Shown: piece by piece, positions 7,757 to 16,356 of the stretch | How positions within the stretch are numbered: the first letter of the stretch is position 1 | Layout: each line of letters begins with the position of its first letter | Assembly (NCBI RefSeq): GCF_014648355.1 | Contig: NZ_BMQY01000007.1 | Location: 62,001-126,000 of the forward strand | Source of the DNA: Couchioplanes azureus | GTDB lineage: Bacteria > Actinomycetota > Actinomycetes > Mycobacteriales > Micromonosporaceae | Direction: 5' to 3' | DNA: 64,000 nt | Position numbers and translations under genes: made by a program | The notes under the pieces: generated by a model | Seen by the model: only the letters and a program-made list of their open reading frames with translations | What the model was told of the DNA's origin: nothing | Database searches by the model: none

Positions 7757-8589
7757 GACGCGGACCGCTTCATCGCCGCCGGGTCGAGCCCGGCCAGCGG
7801 GTCCTTGCCGACCTCGACGTTGTGGGCGTGCGCGACGTGGTGCAGGCCGAAGACCGAGTCCATCCCCGCGCGCATGCCCATCTCGTCCTCGCACTGGTTC
7901 ACCGCGCGCTTGGCCAGGGCCAGCCCGAACGCCGGCATCGCGGCGATCCGCCCGGCCAGCGCGAAGGTGACCGCCTCCAGTTCGGCGCGGGGCACGACGC
8001 GGTTCACCATGCCGATCTCGTACGCCCGCCGCGCATCGAACCGGTCGCCGGTGAACAGCACCTCGCGGGCGAACCGGGGGCCGAGCACCCAGGGGTGGGC
8101 GAAGTACTCGACGCCGGGAATGCCCATGCGCAGCACCGGGTCGGCGAAGAACGCGTCCTCGGCCGCCACGATCAGGTCGCAGACCCAGGCCAGCATGAGG
8201 CCGCCCGCGACGCAGGCGCCCTGCACCATGGCGACGGCCGGCTTGGGCATCTCCCGCCACCGCCGGCACATGCCGAGGTAGACCTCCAGCTCGCGGGAGT
8301 AGCGCCGGTCGGCGCCGGCCTTGCCGGTGTGGTCCCACCACAGCGCCGCCCGCCGGGGGAACGAGGTGTCCGCGTCGCGCTCCGGGGTGCCGATGTCGTG
8401 CCCGGCCGAGAAGTGGTCGCCGGCGCCGGCCAGCACGATCACCGCGACGTCGTCGTCGTCCACGGCCCGGGTGAACGCCGCGTCCAGCGCGTACGTCACC
8501 GCCGAGTTCTGCGCGTTGCGGTAGCGGGGGCGGTTGACGGTGACCAGGGCGACCCGGTCGCGGCGCTCGTACAGGACGACGTCAGTCAT
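7753..8589 (-). CDS. Crotonase-family protein in the fadD3 operon
   Basis: This 278-residue crotonase-fold protein has the oxyanion-hole segment FSAGHDIG and the helix GACVAGGLMLAWVCDLIVAA. The usual PE of the catalytic loop reads FADPVLRMGIPGVEYFAHPW, so one of the two hydratase glutamates seems replaced and the remaining acid may be the Glu in GVEY. Reaction could be hydration, isomerisation or C-C hydrolysis. It lies between fadD3 (overlapping by 8 bases) and fadE31, a place where the M. tuberculosis operon has no gene. It probably acts on a ring C/D-derived CoA thioester, but the substrate is unknown. Confidence 0.8.
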   Translation of the reverse strand: MTDVVLYERRDRVALVTVNRPRYRNAQNSAVTYALDAAFTRAVDDDDVAVIVLAGAGDHFSAGHDIGTPERDADTSFPRRAALWWDHTGKAGADRRYSRELEVYLGMCRRWREMPKPAVAMVQGACVAGGLMLAWVCDLIVAAEDAFFADPVLRMGIPGVEYFAHPWVLGPRFAREVLFTGDRFDARRAYEIGMVNRVVPRAELEAVTFALAGRIAAMPAFGLALAKRAVNQCEDEMGMRAGMDSVFGLHHVAHAHNVEVGKDPLAGLDPAAMKRSAS

Positions 8590-10138
8590 CCGTTTCCTCC
8601 CGGAGCAGATACTTCAGGACCTTGCCGGAGGCGTTGCGGGGCAGCTCGGTGCGCAGCTCCACCGTGCGCGGCACCTTGTAGGCCGCGAGCCGGCCCCGGC
8701 AGAACTCGATCACGTCGGCGCCGGTGAGCTCGTGCCCCGGCCGCGCGACGACGTAGGCCTTGCCGACCTCGCCCAGCCGCGGGTCGGCCACCCCGACGAC
8801 CGCGGACTCCGCCACCGCGGGCAGGTCGGCCAGGGCCCGCTCGACCTCGGCGGGGTAGACGTTGAAGCCGCCGCAGATGAACATGTCCTTGAGCCGGTCG
8901 GTGATGCTCAGGTACCCGCGCTCGTCCAGCCGGCCGACGTCGCCGGTGTGCAGCCAGCCGTCGGCGTCGATGGCCGCGGCGGTCGCGTCCTTGTCGTCCA
9001 GGTAGCCGAGCATGACGTTGGGGCCGCGCAGCAGTACCTCACCGGTGGGCGCGCCGATCGCGACCTCGAAACCGGCGGCGGCCCGCCCGCAGGTGTACGC
9101 CACGGTGCGGTCGTCGTCCCCCGGCCGGCACATCGTGGCCACCACCGCCTCGGTCAGCCCGTACGCCGTCAGCACGGTCCGCACGCCCAGCTCCGCGCGC
9201 ATGCGCGCGATGAGCGCGGGCGGCACGGTGGCCGCCCCGGTCACCGCCAGGCGCAGCGAGGACAGGTCGTGCCGGGAGCGCTCGGGGTGGTCGAGCAGGC
9301 TGAGGTAGAGCGTCGGCGGGCCGGGCAGCACGGTGATGCGCTCCGCGGCGATCAGGGCCAGCGCCGCGCCCGCGTCGAAGACCGCCTGGGGTACCACCGT
9401 GGCCCCGCTGACCAGGCAGGCGAGCAGGCCGGCCTTGAGCCCGAAGCTGTGGAAGAACGGGTTGACCACCAGATAGCGGTCGTCCGGGACGAGCCCGCCG
9501 ATGCCGGCCCACGCGGCCGCCACCCCCAGCGACTGCCGGTGGGCGCTCATCGCGCCCTTGCTGCGTCCGGTGGTGCCGGAGGTGAAGAGGATGTCGCTCA
9601 CGTCGTCCGGGCCGACGGCCTCGGCGCGGGCGTCCGCCACCCCCGGCGGCACGTCGGCGGCGCGGCCCAGGAAGTCCGTCCACTCCAGCACGTAGGGCTC
9701 GGGCGGGACCGCGGTGCCGGTGGGCATCCGGACGACGAGGTGGGGCAGGGGAAGACCGGCGTGCCCGGCGGCGGCCTGCAGCGCCGCGAGCCGGTCCTCG
9801 CCCAGGAACGGGCCGGTGACGACCAGGCCGCGCGCGTCGCTGCGGTGCACCACGTCGAGCGCCTCGACGGCGGTGAACCGGGTGTTGACCGGCACCAGGG
9901 TGGCGCCGGCGTAGCTGGCGCCCAGCGCGGCGAGCACCCAGTGGCGGGTGTTCGGCGCCCAGACGGCGAGCCGGTCGCCCGGCCGCAGGCCCCCGGCGAT
10001 CAGCGCGCGGGCCACGACGCGCACCTGGGCCAGCAGCTCCGCGAAGCTCAGCCGTGCCGCACCCGGCTCCACCAGCGCCGGTGCCGACCCGAAGGAGCGG
10101 GCCGCGCTCAGCACGGCCGCCGGGATGGTCGATGCCAC
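8582..10138 (-). CDS. fadD3: HIP-CoA ligase, FadD3-type
   Basis: This 518-residue ANL-superfamily acyl-CoA ligase has the AMP-binding loop LFTSGTTGRSKGAM near residues 184-197, the adenylate motif TAYGLTEA, LHTGDVGRLDERGYLSITDRLKDMFICGG, and the C-terminal catalytic lysine region NASGKVLKYLL. FadD3 in Mycobacterium and Rhodococcus thioesterifies 3aalpha-H-4alpha(3'-propanoate)-7abeta-methylhexahydro-1,5-indanedione (HIP), committing rings C/D to degradation. Identification rests on sequence type plus location: it leads fadE31-33 and diverges from fadE30 across a KstR2-type palindrome. GTG at 10138 is chosen because GGGAGG precedes it by 5 bases. Confidence 0.88.
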   Translation of the reverse strand: MASTIPAAVLSAARSFGSAPALVEPGAARLSFAELLAQVRVVARALIAGGLRPGDRLAVWAPNTRHWVLAALGASYAGATLVPVNTRFTAVEALDVVHRSDARGLVVTGPFLGEDRLAALQAAAGHAGLPLPHLVVRMPTGTAVPPEPYVLEWTDFLGRAADVPPGVADARAEAVGPDDVSDILFTSGTTGRSKGAMSAHRQSLGVAAAWAGIGGLVPDDRYLVVNPFFHSFGLKAGLLACLVSGATVVPQAVFDAGAALALIAAERITVLPGPPTLYLSLLDHPERSRHDLSSLRLAVTGAATVPPALIARMRAELGVRTVLTAYGLTEAVVATMCRPGDDDRTVAYTCGRAAAGFEVAIGAPTGEVLLRGPNVMLGYLDDKDATAAAIDADGWLHTGDVGRLDERGYLSITDRLKDMFICGGFNVYPAEVERALADLPAVAESAVVGVADPRLGEVGKAYVVARPGHELTGADVIEFCRGRLAAYKVPRTVELRTELPRNASGKVLKYLLREETDD

Positions 10139-10172
10139 GGTGACCTCCCGGACCCACCGATGACGACGTAGC

Positions 10173-10194
10173 CTACCAAGCAAGTGCTTGGTAG
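10173..10194. promoter_or_regulatory. KstR2-type operator between fadD3 and fadE30
   Basis: A 22-bp palindrome with arms CTACCAAGCA and TGCTTGGTAG around AG contains AGCAAGTGCTTGGT (10179-10192), an exact fit to the published KstR2 consensus AnCAAGnnCTTGnT. It sits 35 bp upstream of both the fadD3 and the fadE30 start codons, so one KstR2 dimer could repress both operons until HIP-CoA accumulates. Confidence 0.85.
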
Positions 10195-10228
10195 GGTGAC
10201 TTTACCCGCGGCCCGGGAGGTGGCGCCA

Positions 10229-11386
10229 GTGGACGGTGACGAGGAGTTCCGGCGCGAGGTCCGGGACTGGCTCGCGGCGAACGTGACGGACGAGCTGCGC
10301 GGCGTGGGCGGCCCGGGCCGGGAGAGCGAGGCCTATGCGCAGCGCCTGGCCTTCACCCGCCGCCTGGCCGCGGCGGGCTGGACCACGCTGGCCTGGCCGG
10401 TGGCGCACGGCGGCCGCGGCGCGTCGCTCGAGCGGCAGATCATCTTCCACGAGGAGTACGCCCGCTCCGGCGCGCCGTCGCGCGTCGACCACATCGGCAC
10501 CACCATGGTCGGGCCGACCCTCATGGTGCTGGGCACCGAACGGCAGCGCCGCCGGTTCCTGCCCCGCATCGCCGCGGTCGACGAGCTGTGGTGCCAGGGC
10601 TACTCCGAGCCGGGCGCCGGTTCCGACCTGGCCGGCGTCACCACCCGGGCCCGCCTGCACGGCGACCACTGGCTGATCACCGGGCAGAAGGTGTGGACCT
10701 CGCTCGCGCAGGTGGCCGACTGGTGCTTCGTGCTGGCCCGCACCGAGCCGGTCCCGGACGGCGGCCCGCGCCACGCCGGGCTGTCCTATCTGCTGGTGCC
10801 GATGCGCGCGCCCGGCATCACGGTACGCCCGATCCGGCAGCTCACCGGCGACAGCGAGTTCAACGAGGTCTTCTTCGACGACGCCCGCACCGACCGCGAC
10901 CTCGTGGTCGGCGAGCCCGGCCAGGGCTGGCGGGTCGCGATGGCCACGCTGGGCTTCGAGCGGGGTGCCGCCACGGTGGGCCAGCAGATCGGTTTCCAAC
11001 AGGACCTGGAGGAGCTGGTGGAGCTGGCCCGGCGCACCGGCGCGGCCGCCGACCCGGTGCTGCGCGAACGGCTCGCCCGGGCCTGGATCGACCTTTCCGT
11101 GCTGCGCTCGCACACCCGGCGCGCGCTGAGCGAACCGGCCTCGCCCGGAACCGCCTCGGTGATCAAGCTGCTCTGGTCGCGGTGGCGGCAGGGCCTCGGC
11201 GAGCTCGCCATGGCCGTGCTCGGCCCGGCCGGCGCCGCGGCCGGGCCCGGCGACCGCGACGTCGAGCGCTGGTGGCGGCTCTTCCTGTTCAGCCGCGCGG
11301 ACACCATCTACGGCGGCTCCAACGAGATCCAGCGCGGCATCGTCGCCGAACGGGTGCTCGGCCTGCCGCGGCAGAACCGCCGATGA
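10229..11386 (+). CDS. fadE30: Acyl-CoA dehydrogenase, FadE30-type
   Basis: At 385 residues it matches the length of mycobacterial FadE30. The order is WPVAHGGRGASLE, YSEPGAGSDLAGV (flavin contact), GQKVWTSLAQVADW, the Arg-rich LTGDSEFNEVFFDDA loop and the C-terminal YGGSNEIQRGIVAERVLGLP. FadE30 dehydrogenates the propionyl side chain of the HIP-CoA-derived thioester, the first beta-oxidation step after FadD3. The GTG at 10229 follows GGGAGG by 8 bases. It overlaps ipdF by 4 bases and is divergent from fadD3, as in M. tuberculosis. Confidence 0.87.
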   Translation: MDGDEEFRREVRDWLAANVTDELRGVGGPGRESEAYAQRLAFTRRLAAAGWTTLAWPVAHGGRGASLERQIIFHEEYARSGAPSRVDHIGTTMVGPTLMVLGTERQRRRFLPRIAAVDELWCQGYSEPGAGSDLAGVTTRARLHGDHWLITGQKVWTSLAQVADWCFVLARTEPVPDGGPRHAGLSYLLVPMRAPGITVRPIRQLTGDSEFNEVFFDDARTDRDLVVGEPGQGWRVAMATLGFERGAATVGQQIGFQQDLEELVELARRTGAAADPVLRERLARAWIDLSVLRSHTRRALSEPASPGTASVIKLLWSRWRQGLGELAMAVLGPAGAAAGPGDRDVERWWRLFLFSRADTIYGGSNEIQRGIVAERVLGLPRQNRR

Positions 11387-12177
11387 CGGCACCGGCCGAA
11401 CCGCCGGCGACGGCACCGGCCGGGCACGGCCTGCTGGCCGGCAAGGCGGTGGTCGTGACGGCGGCCGCCGGCACCGGGATCGGCTCCGCCGTCGCCCGGC
11501 GGTGCCTCGACGAGGGCGCCCGGGTGGTGCTCAGCGACAGCCACCGGCGCCGCCTCGGCGAGGCACACGAGGACCTGACCGCGGCGTACCCGGGCCGGGT
11601 GTTCTCCGTACCGTGCGACGTCACCGACGAGGCCGAGGTCCAGGCGCTGGTCACCGCGGCGGCCGCGCACTGTGGACGCCTCGACGTCATGGTGAACAAC
11701 GCCGGGCTGGGCGGCACCCGCTCGGTGGTCGAGATGACCGACGACGAGTGGCGCCGGGTCCTGGACGTCACCCTGACCGGCACGTTCCGCTGCACCCGGG
11801 CGGCGTTGCGGCAGATGGTCGCCCAGGGCGGCGGCGGTGCGGTGGTCAACAACTCCTCGGTGCTCGGCTGGCGCGCCCAGGCCGGGCAGGCCCACTACGC
11901 CGCCGCCAAGGCCGGGGTGATGGCGTTCACCCGGTGCGCCGCCCTGGACGTGGCCGCGCACGGCATCCGGGTCAACGCGGTGGCGCCCAGCCTGGCGGCG
12001 CACCCGTACCTCGCCAAGGTGATCGCCGAACAGGAGCTGGCCGGCCTCGCGCTGCGCGAGGCGTTCGGCCGGGCCGCGCAGCCCTGGGAGGTGGCGACCG
12101 TGGTGGCGTTCCTGGCCAGCGACTACGCCTCGTACCTGACCGGCGAGGTGATCTCGGTGAGCAGCCAGCACCCGTGA
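11383..12177 (+). CDS. ipdF: SDR oxidoreductase, IpdF-type (Rv3559c homolog)
   Basis: This 264-residue classical short-chain dehydrogenase has the cofactor loop TAAAGTGIGSA, the NNAG motif (VMVNNAGLGG), and a Ser-Tyr-Lys triad in NNSSVLGW and HYAAAKAG. It lies directly after fadE30 with an ATGA overlap, exactly where Rv3559c follows fadE30 in M. tuberculosis (262 residues there). In that system IpdF is thought to oxidise the ring 5-hydroxyl of the HIP-CoA-derived intermediate, before EchA20 opens ring D. The assignment is by synteny and length; the reaction is from the mycobacterial model. Confidence 0.8.
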   Translation: MTAPAEPPATAPAGHGLLAGKAVVVTAAAGTGIGSAVARRCLDEGARVVLSDSHRRRLGEAHEDLTAAYPGRVFSVPCDVTDEAEVQALVTAAAAHCGRLDVMVNNAGLGGTRSVVEMTDDEWRRVLDVTLTGTFRCTRAALRQMVAQGGGGAVVNNSSVLGWRAQAGQAHYAAAKAGVMAFTRCAALDVAAHGIRVNAVAPSLAAHPYLAKVIAEQELAGLALREAFGRAAQPWEVATVVAFLASDYASYLTGEVISVSSQHP

Positions 12178-12214
12178 GGCGCTCGCGCCGTCGTCCGTCT
12201 TGCGGCGGGCAGCG

Positions 12215-12934
12215 TCAGGCACCGCCGAGAAGCTCGGGAAACCACAGGCGGGCGGCCGCGTCCCTGGCCACCAGGAAGCCGGCGATGCCCAGCACCCAGC
12301 CCAGCAGGCCGCCGCCCTTGGCCACCATCCACCCGTCCAGGCGTTGCAGCACCTTCCCGATCCACCCGGGTCCGTACGCCCGGGCGGTGAAGAGCGCCAG
12401 CGCGGGCAGGACCATCACCCCGCAGTAGCCGGCCAGCAGGGCCGGGATCGACCAGCCCGGCAGATCGGCGGTGGCCATCATGCCGACGGCCCCCAGATAG
12501 GGAAGCATCGTGGCCACCTCGGCCAGCGCCGCCAGCAGGGCCAGCCCGGTCAGGGCCCCCGCCCCGGAGGCGCCGGTCACGGCCCGGTCCCGCCAGCGCA
12601 GGACCGCGGCGGTCGCGGCGGTCCTGCGCTTCTCCACCCAGAAGCTCAGCACGAACAGGGCCACGCCGACGGCGAACTGGGCGACGAGCAGCGGCCGGCT
12701 CGCCACCCCGGACGCCACCACGGACGCGATGCGGCTGCCGCCCACGGCCAGCACCAGGCCCACGACGAAGTAGAACCCGGCGATGGTGCCGAGATAGCCG
12801 AGAAGACGCCGGGCACCGACCCCGCCCGGCGCAAGCAGCAACCACACCGGAATGAACAGCGTTCCGATGCTCGTACTGTCGACGACGGCCAGACCGGCGA
12901 GGGAGAGCAGCAGGGTGGCATCCATAGTGATCAT
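12215..12934 (-). CDS. GAP/Sap-family multispanning membrane protein
   Basis: This 239-residue hydrophobic protein has about six membrane segments and begins MDATLLLSLAGLAVVDSTSIGTLFIPVWLLL, the typical opening of the GAP (sulfolipid-1-addressing protein-like) family. That family in mycobacteria has been linked to export of glycolipids. The longest frame starts three residues earlier at MITMDATL, and the second ATG (12925) is equally possible. It converges on ipdF with a 37-base gap and is unlikely to belong to the sterol regulon, because no KstR or KstR2 box is nearby. Confidence 0.7.
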   Translation of the reverse strand: MITMDATLLLSLAGLAVVDSTSIGTLFIPVWLLLAPGGVGARRLLGYLGTIAGFYFVVGLVLAVGGSRIASVVASGVASRPLLVAQFAVGVALFVLSFWVEKRRTAATAAVLRWRDRAVTGASGAGALTGLALLAALAEVATMLPYLGAVGMMATADLPGWSIPALLAGYCGVMVLPALALFTARAYGPGWIGKVLQRLDGWMVAKGGGLLGWVLGIAGFLVARDAAARLWFPELLGGA

Positions 12935-12976
12935 GGTGCCAAGCGCCCGGAAGGCCGGCGACCCCGCGGCTTGTGG

Positions 12977-13501
12977 TCAGGCGAGTTTGTCGTTGATCAC
13001 CTGGTACATGATGTGGTCCTGCCACTTGCCGGCGATGTTGAGGTACGCCGGCGCCAGGCCGAAGCGGACGAACCCGTTGCGTTCCAGTACGCGTTGCGAC
13101 CTGATGTTGGGTACCAGCGTGCCGGCCTCCACCCGGTGCAGTCCCAGCTCGTCGAAGGCGATGCGCACGGTCTCGCGGACGGCGGCGGTGGCGATGCCGC
13201 GGCCGTTGTCGGCCTGGTTCAGCCAGTAGCCGAGGCTGCAGGACTGGAAGGGGCCCCGCACGATGGTGTTGAGGTTGACCCGACCGATCACCTGACCGGA
13301 GTCGTCGAGGACGACCTGGGGCAGGCAGGCTCCTTGCTGATGGGCGTCGAGCGCGGATCGTACGACGGCCAGCTGCCCTTGCGCGGTGTAGTAGTCCTCG
13401 TCGCGGGTTGGCTCCCACGGTGCCATGAAGTCACGGTTGGCCCGCAGCAGCTGGGCAAGGCGCGGGGCATCGTCGAGGGCCAGCAGGCGGGTCACACGCA
13501 T
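12977..13501 (-). CDS. GNAT N-acetyltransferase (RimJ/RimL type)
   Basis: The 174-residue protein has the RimJ-type layout: a start MRVTRLLALDDAPRLAQLLRANRDFM, the beta4 segment SLGYWLNQADNGRGIATAAVRE, whose NGRGIA loop binds the acetyl-CoA pyrophosphate, and a C-terminal ERNGFVRFGLAPAYLNIAG region with KWQDHIMYQ. Such enzymes acetylate N-terminal amines of ribosomal proteins or small amines and antibiotics. The specific acceptor is not evident. It is divergent from a second GNAT gene 69 bases away. Confidence 0.8.
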   Translation of the reverse strand: MRVTRLLALDDAPRLAQLLRANRDFMAPWEPTRDEDYYTAQGQLAVVRSALDAHQQGACLPQVVLDDSGQVIGRVNLNTIVRGPFQSCSLGYWLNQADNGRGIATAAVRETVRIAFDELGLHRVEAGTLVPNIRSQRVLERNGFVRFGLAPAYLNIAGKWQDHIMYQVINDKLA

Positions 13502-13570
13502 CGTTCCATGATCGCAGTGCCGGTACCGGCGATCGAAGGCCGCCCACGCGTCCATGAGAGAGTTGCGGTC

Positions 13571-14107
13571 ATGACCGCCAGGGTGACGCCGGACCGCGAG
13601 GTCGTTCTCGAGACGGATCGCCTGTTGCTCCGGCCCTGGCGGGTCGCCGAGGCTGTCGTTCAGCGTGAGCTGTGGACCGAACGTGATCCGCGCGTGCCGC
13701 CACACCGTCGCATCGGCGCGGATGGACGGCCCACGGTGGCGGAGCTGGCGGAATCGATCCGCGCCGAGCAGCCGTCGCCGATCGGGTTGCTGGCGGTCGA
13801 GCGCAAGGCCGCTCGGGACGTCGTCGGCTACTGCGGGCTGATCGACGGCGGACGAGGCTCGCCCGGCGAACCCGAGCTGGCGTTCGAGCTGTTACGCCGG
13901 GTCTGGCGTCAGGGATACGCGACCGAGGCCTCCTCGGCGGTTCTCGACTGGGCGAGATCGTCCGGGTACGCCCGCCTGTGGGCCACCGTCTGGGACTGGA
14001 ACACCGCTTCGCGCCGCGTGCTGGCCAAGCTCGGGTTCACCGAGACCGGGCGTCAGGAGGTGGACCCGGTTCACGGGACCACCCTGTTCACCACGAAAGA
14101 GCTCTGA
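13571..14107 (+). CDS. GNAT N-acetyltransferase
   Basis: This 178-residue acetyltransferase begins with an ETDRLLLRPWRVAEA block typical of RimJ-like GNATs. The CoA-binding loop is RRVWRQGYATEASSAVLDWA, and a late NTASRRVLAKLGFTETGRQ segment forms the usual acceptor wall. The ATG at 13571 is preceded by a weak GAGAGAG site. It is divergent from another GNAT, so the pair may come from duplication, but their sequences differ clearly. The substrate is unknown. Confidence 0.8.
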   Translation: MTARVTPDREVVLETDRLLLRPWRVAEAVVQRELWTERDPRVPPHRRIGADGRPTVAELAESIRAEQPSPIGLLAVERKAARDVVGYCGLIDGGRGSPGEPELAFELLRRVWRQGYATEASSAVLDWARSSGYARLWATVWDWNTASRRVLAKLGFTETGRQEVDPVHGTTLFTTKEL

Positions 14108-14121
14108 ACCCGGGGACGAGC

Positions 14122-14925
14122 TCAGCCGGGCGGGGGCGCAGCGGACGGACCGGGATGCGGCGGGTACGGCAGGGCCGGGCCGCCGTACCAGGGGTGCGGC
14201 GGCGGCAACGGGTAGCCGGGTGCCGGCCAGGGAGCCGCCGGCGGGGTGGGCGGAGGCACCCACCGCCGGGGCCGGAAGTGCCGGTCGGACGGGCCGATGA
14301 GCAGCAGGATCGCGGTCGCGGCGCCGAGCAGGAGGGCGAGCATGCCCACGGTCGTCCCGATCACGTCGAGGGCTGTCGACCAGCCGCCGGTGTCGAGCCG
14401 GGTCATCTCCTCGTACAGGGCGATCTCGCCGTCGCTCGCGAATTCCTCGACCACGAAGCCGCTGTCGTCCTCGGCGAAGGAGTCGTCGGGCGGCCCGGCC
14501 AGCAGTCCCACCGCCAGCACGCTGCCGAGCAGGCCGCCCAGCACACACACCAGCAGACCCAGGGCCAGCGGCATGCCGACCCCCACCACACTGAGGATCC
14601 GGGCGACGTTGCTGCCCCGGCGGACGCCCACCGCGGCGAGGCCCAGCCAGACGGCCAGCACCACGAGCGGCACGGCGATGGCCAGGGTGCTGGACAGGTT
14701 CATCGCCCGCTCGGCCGACACGTCGGCCGGGCTCGCACCGACCGTCCGCGCCGCCCGGCCGATCAGGGCGTTGTACCGGACCGCCTGGGCCACGGCCGTC
14801 GCGGTGATCAGCAGCAGCGTGCCGACCAGGGCGACCTGACACGCGAACGCGGCGGTCACCGTCGTCGGCCGGGGCACGGCCGCGGGGCCCGCCGGGTCGA
14901 TAGCTGTCTGGATCACGGATGGCAC
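14122..14925 (-). CDS. Membrane protein with a proline-rich tail, unknown function
   Basis: This roughly 267-residue protein has four predicted membrane helices (about residues 15-40, 75-95, 105-130 and 185-205). An acidic loop (PPDDSFAEDDSGF) lies between the third and fourth helices. The C-terminus is rich in Pro, Tyr and Gly (PPPHPWYGGPALPYPPHPGP), as in many actinobacterial envelope proteins. GTG at 14925 is used; an alternative GTG three codons later is equally possible. No catalytic motif is seen and I do not recognise the family. Confidence 0.6.
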   Translation of the reverse strand: MPSVIQTAIDPAGPAAVPRPTTVTAAFACQVALVGTLLLITATAVAQAVRYNALIGRAARTVGASPADVSAERAMNLSSTLAIAVPLVVLAVWLGLAAVGVRRGSNVARILSVVGVGMPLALGLLVCVLGGLLGSVLAVGLLAGPPDDSFAEDDSGFVVEEFASDGEIALYEEMTRLDTGGWSTALDVIGTTVGMLALLLGAATAILLLIGPSDRHFRPRRWVPPPTPPAAPWPAPGYPLPPPHPWYGGPALPYPPHPGPSAAPPPG

Positions 14926-15011
14926 GGTACGTGCCCCGCACCGCGAAGCGGCAGAGCCGTACGGGTGTATCCGATCCTCTGACGGGACACCGGCTCGACG
15001 ACCACCGGCCC

Positions 15012-15986
15012 TCAACTCCGGACGACGACCTTCTTGCCGGAGGCGGTGACCGTGTAGGCGACGGTCCTGTGCGTCCACGGGTTGGTGGCGTAGACCCGTA
15101 CGCCGCGGCGCACGTCCTTGACCTTGATCATCTTGAGCTGTGCCTTGGTGTTGAACGCCGACACCTCACGGCGCACGGCCTTACGCAGCGATGCGACCTG
15201 CACCGTCGCGCCCCGTGCCGCCCGTCGCGCGTTCGCGGCGCCGGTGTGGCTGACGTACTTGACGTCGGCGGGCATCTGCAGGTACCACACGCCCAACGTC
15301 AGCTGGGCCTCGCTGATCACGGTGCTCGCGGCCGGGAGCGTGATCTTCTGCGGTGCGTACGTGTACGTCACCGTCACGGCCAGACTGCCGTACTGGACCT
15401 GGGCGCCGCTCAGCGTCCCGGCGGGGCCGACCCGAAGGGTGATCTTCTGGCCCTCGACGACCTGGACGTAGTCGGCGGACCCGTCGTCGTGCACGGTCCT
15501 GGTGCCCGCGTGGTCGACACCCTCGCTCAGCAGCGAGGCCGGTGCCGGGGTCTGCTCGAGGTGCTCGGCGAGGGTGAGTGACCGGTCGGGGGTGAACGCG
15601 TACTTGACGGTGGGACGGCCCATCATCTTCACCGCGGCCCGGGACGCGCGGTCGGGCAGTGTGTGGAAGTAGCCCTTTCCGGCGACGGCGTAGCTGTCCT
15701 CGTCGGTTCCGGCGAAGCGCAACCTGTCGTGGGAGACGCCGTGGGACGGGTCGACGACGAACGAACCGGATCCCGACTCCGTGTCGTCGCTGATGACCAG
15801 GTCGGTCCGCAGGCCGCCGTCGGCTGCGGCCGTGGACGCGGTGGCCACCGTCTTCAGGGCCGCGGCCATCTGCGTGGCGGACAGGTTGGTCGTCGTGTCG
15901 GCGGCGTACGCGGCGCCTGGCGTGAGCACGCCGCCGGCCATCGACAGCGCGGCCACCAGCAGAGCGGACCGGGACAGACGGAACAT
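15012..15986 (-). CDS. Secreted protein of unknown function
   Basis: This 324-residue protein has a Sec signal peptide (MFRLSRSALLVAALSMAGGVLTPGAAYAAD; AYA-AD cleavage) and no lipobox cysteine. The mature part resembles in outline actinobacterial lipoprotein-like proteins that describe a stored conditional value (VISDDTESGSGSFVVDPSHG, then a KYAFTPDRSLTLAEHL block). The C-terminal 70 residues are basic and beta-rich (RRGVRVYATNPWTHRTVAYTV). The ATG at 15986 follows TTGGGG at 6 bases. The function is not inferable. Confidence 0.65.
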   Translation of the reverse strand: MFRLSRSALLVAALSMAGGVLTPGAAYAADTTTNLSATQMAAALKTVATASTAAADGGLRTDLVISDDTESGSGSFVVDPSHGVSHDRLRFAGTDEDSYAVAGKGYFHTLPDRASRAAVKMMGRPTVKYAFTPDRSLTLAEHLEQTPAPASLLSEGVDHAGTRTVHDDGSADYVQVVEGQKITLRVGPAGTLSGAQVQYGSLAVTVTYTYAPQKITLPAASTVISEAQLTLGVWYLQMPADVKYVSHTGAANARRAARGATVQVASLRKAVRREVSAFNTKAQLKMIKVKDVRRGVRVYATNPWTHRTVAYTVTASGKKVVVRS

Positions 15987-16356
15987 GGACACCCCAAGCG
16001 GAAAGAGGTCGGCGCAGCGACCACCACGATTACGCAGCGCAACGATACGGAGCGTGAGACCGCGGCGCCATGGCCGAACGGACTAGCCTTCCCAACTGGG
16101 AAGATGTGCCCTGAGGCACAGTCGCGCCCTGGCGCGGCGGCACCTGCCTTGCGACTTTCCGTAGTCGGCGTTGGTGTGCGACCCTGGGTCCTTCTCTCGC
16201 GTCGAACGTCCCGCGCGAACCCGACATCGCCGCACCTGGCGAGCTCACCCGGGCACTGGGCGCCCGGAAGGCGGTGCCAGGTCGGCGAGGTCGGCGAGCG
16301 GGGAGCGAGATAGCCGGCAAGTTCGGCGCTGCCGATCCTCAGTGTGTGCGAATCGG
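15987..16356. other. Intergenic region with two short dyads
   Basis: No convincing gene is seen here. Two dyads are present: CTTCCCAACTGGGAAG (16088-16103; 7-bp arms) and TGTGCCCTGAGGCACA (16105-16120; 6-bp arms), only one base apart. They lie upstream of the secreted protein and downstream of the ABC substrate-binding gene. They could be an operator pair or an RNA hairpin pair; neither has a T-tract. Confidence 0.35.

Noticed and set aside
12200..13570. Plus-strand frame joined to the second GNAT gene
   Set aside because: It is antisense to the GAP-family and first GNAT genes; the acetyltransferase begins at ATG 13571.
16030..16320. Minus-strand ORF in the intergenic region upstream of the secreted protein
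   Set aside because: Composition is Arg/Pro-rich without motifs and there is no Shine-Dalgarno; treated as chance.
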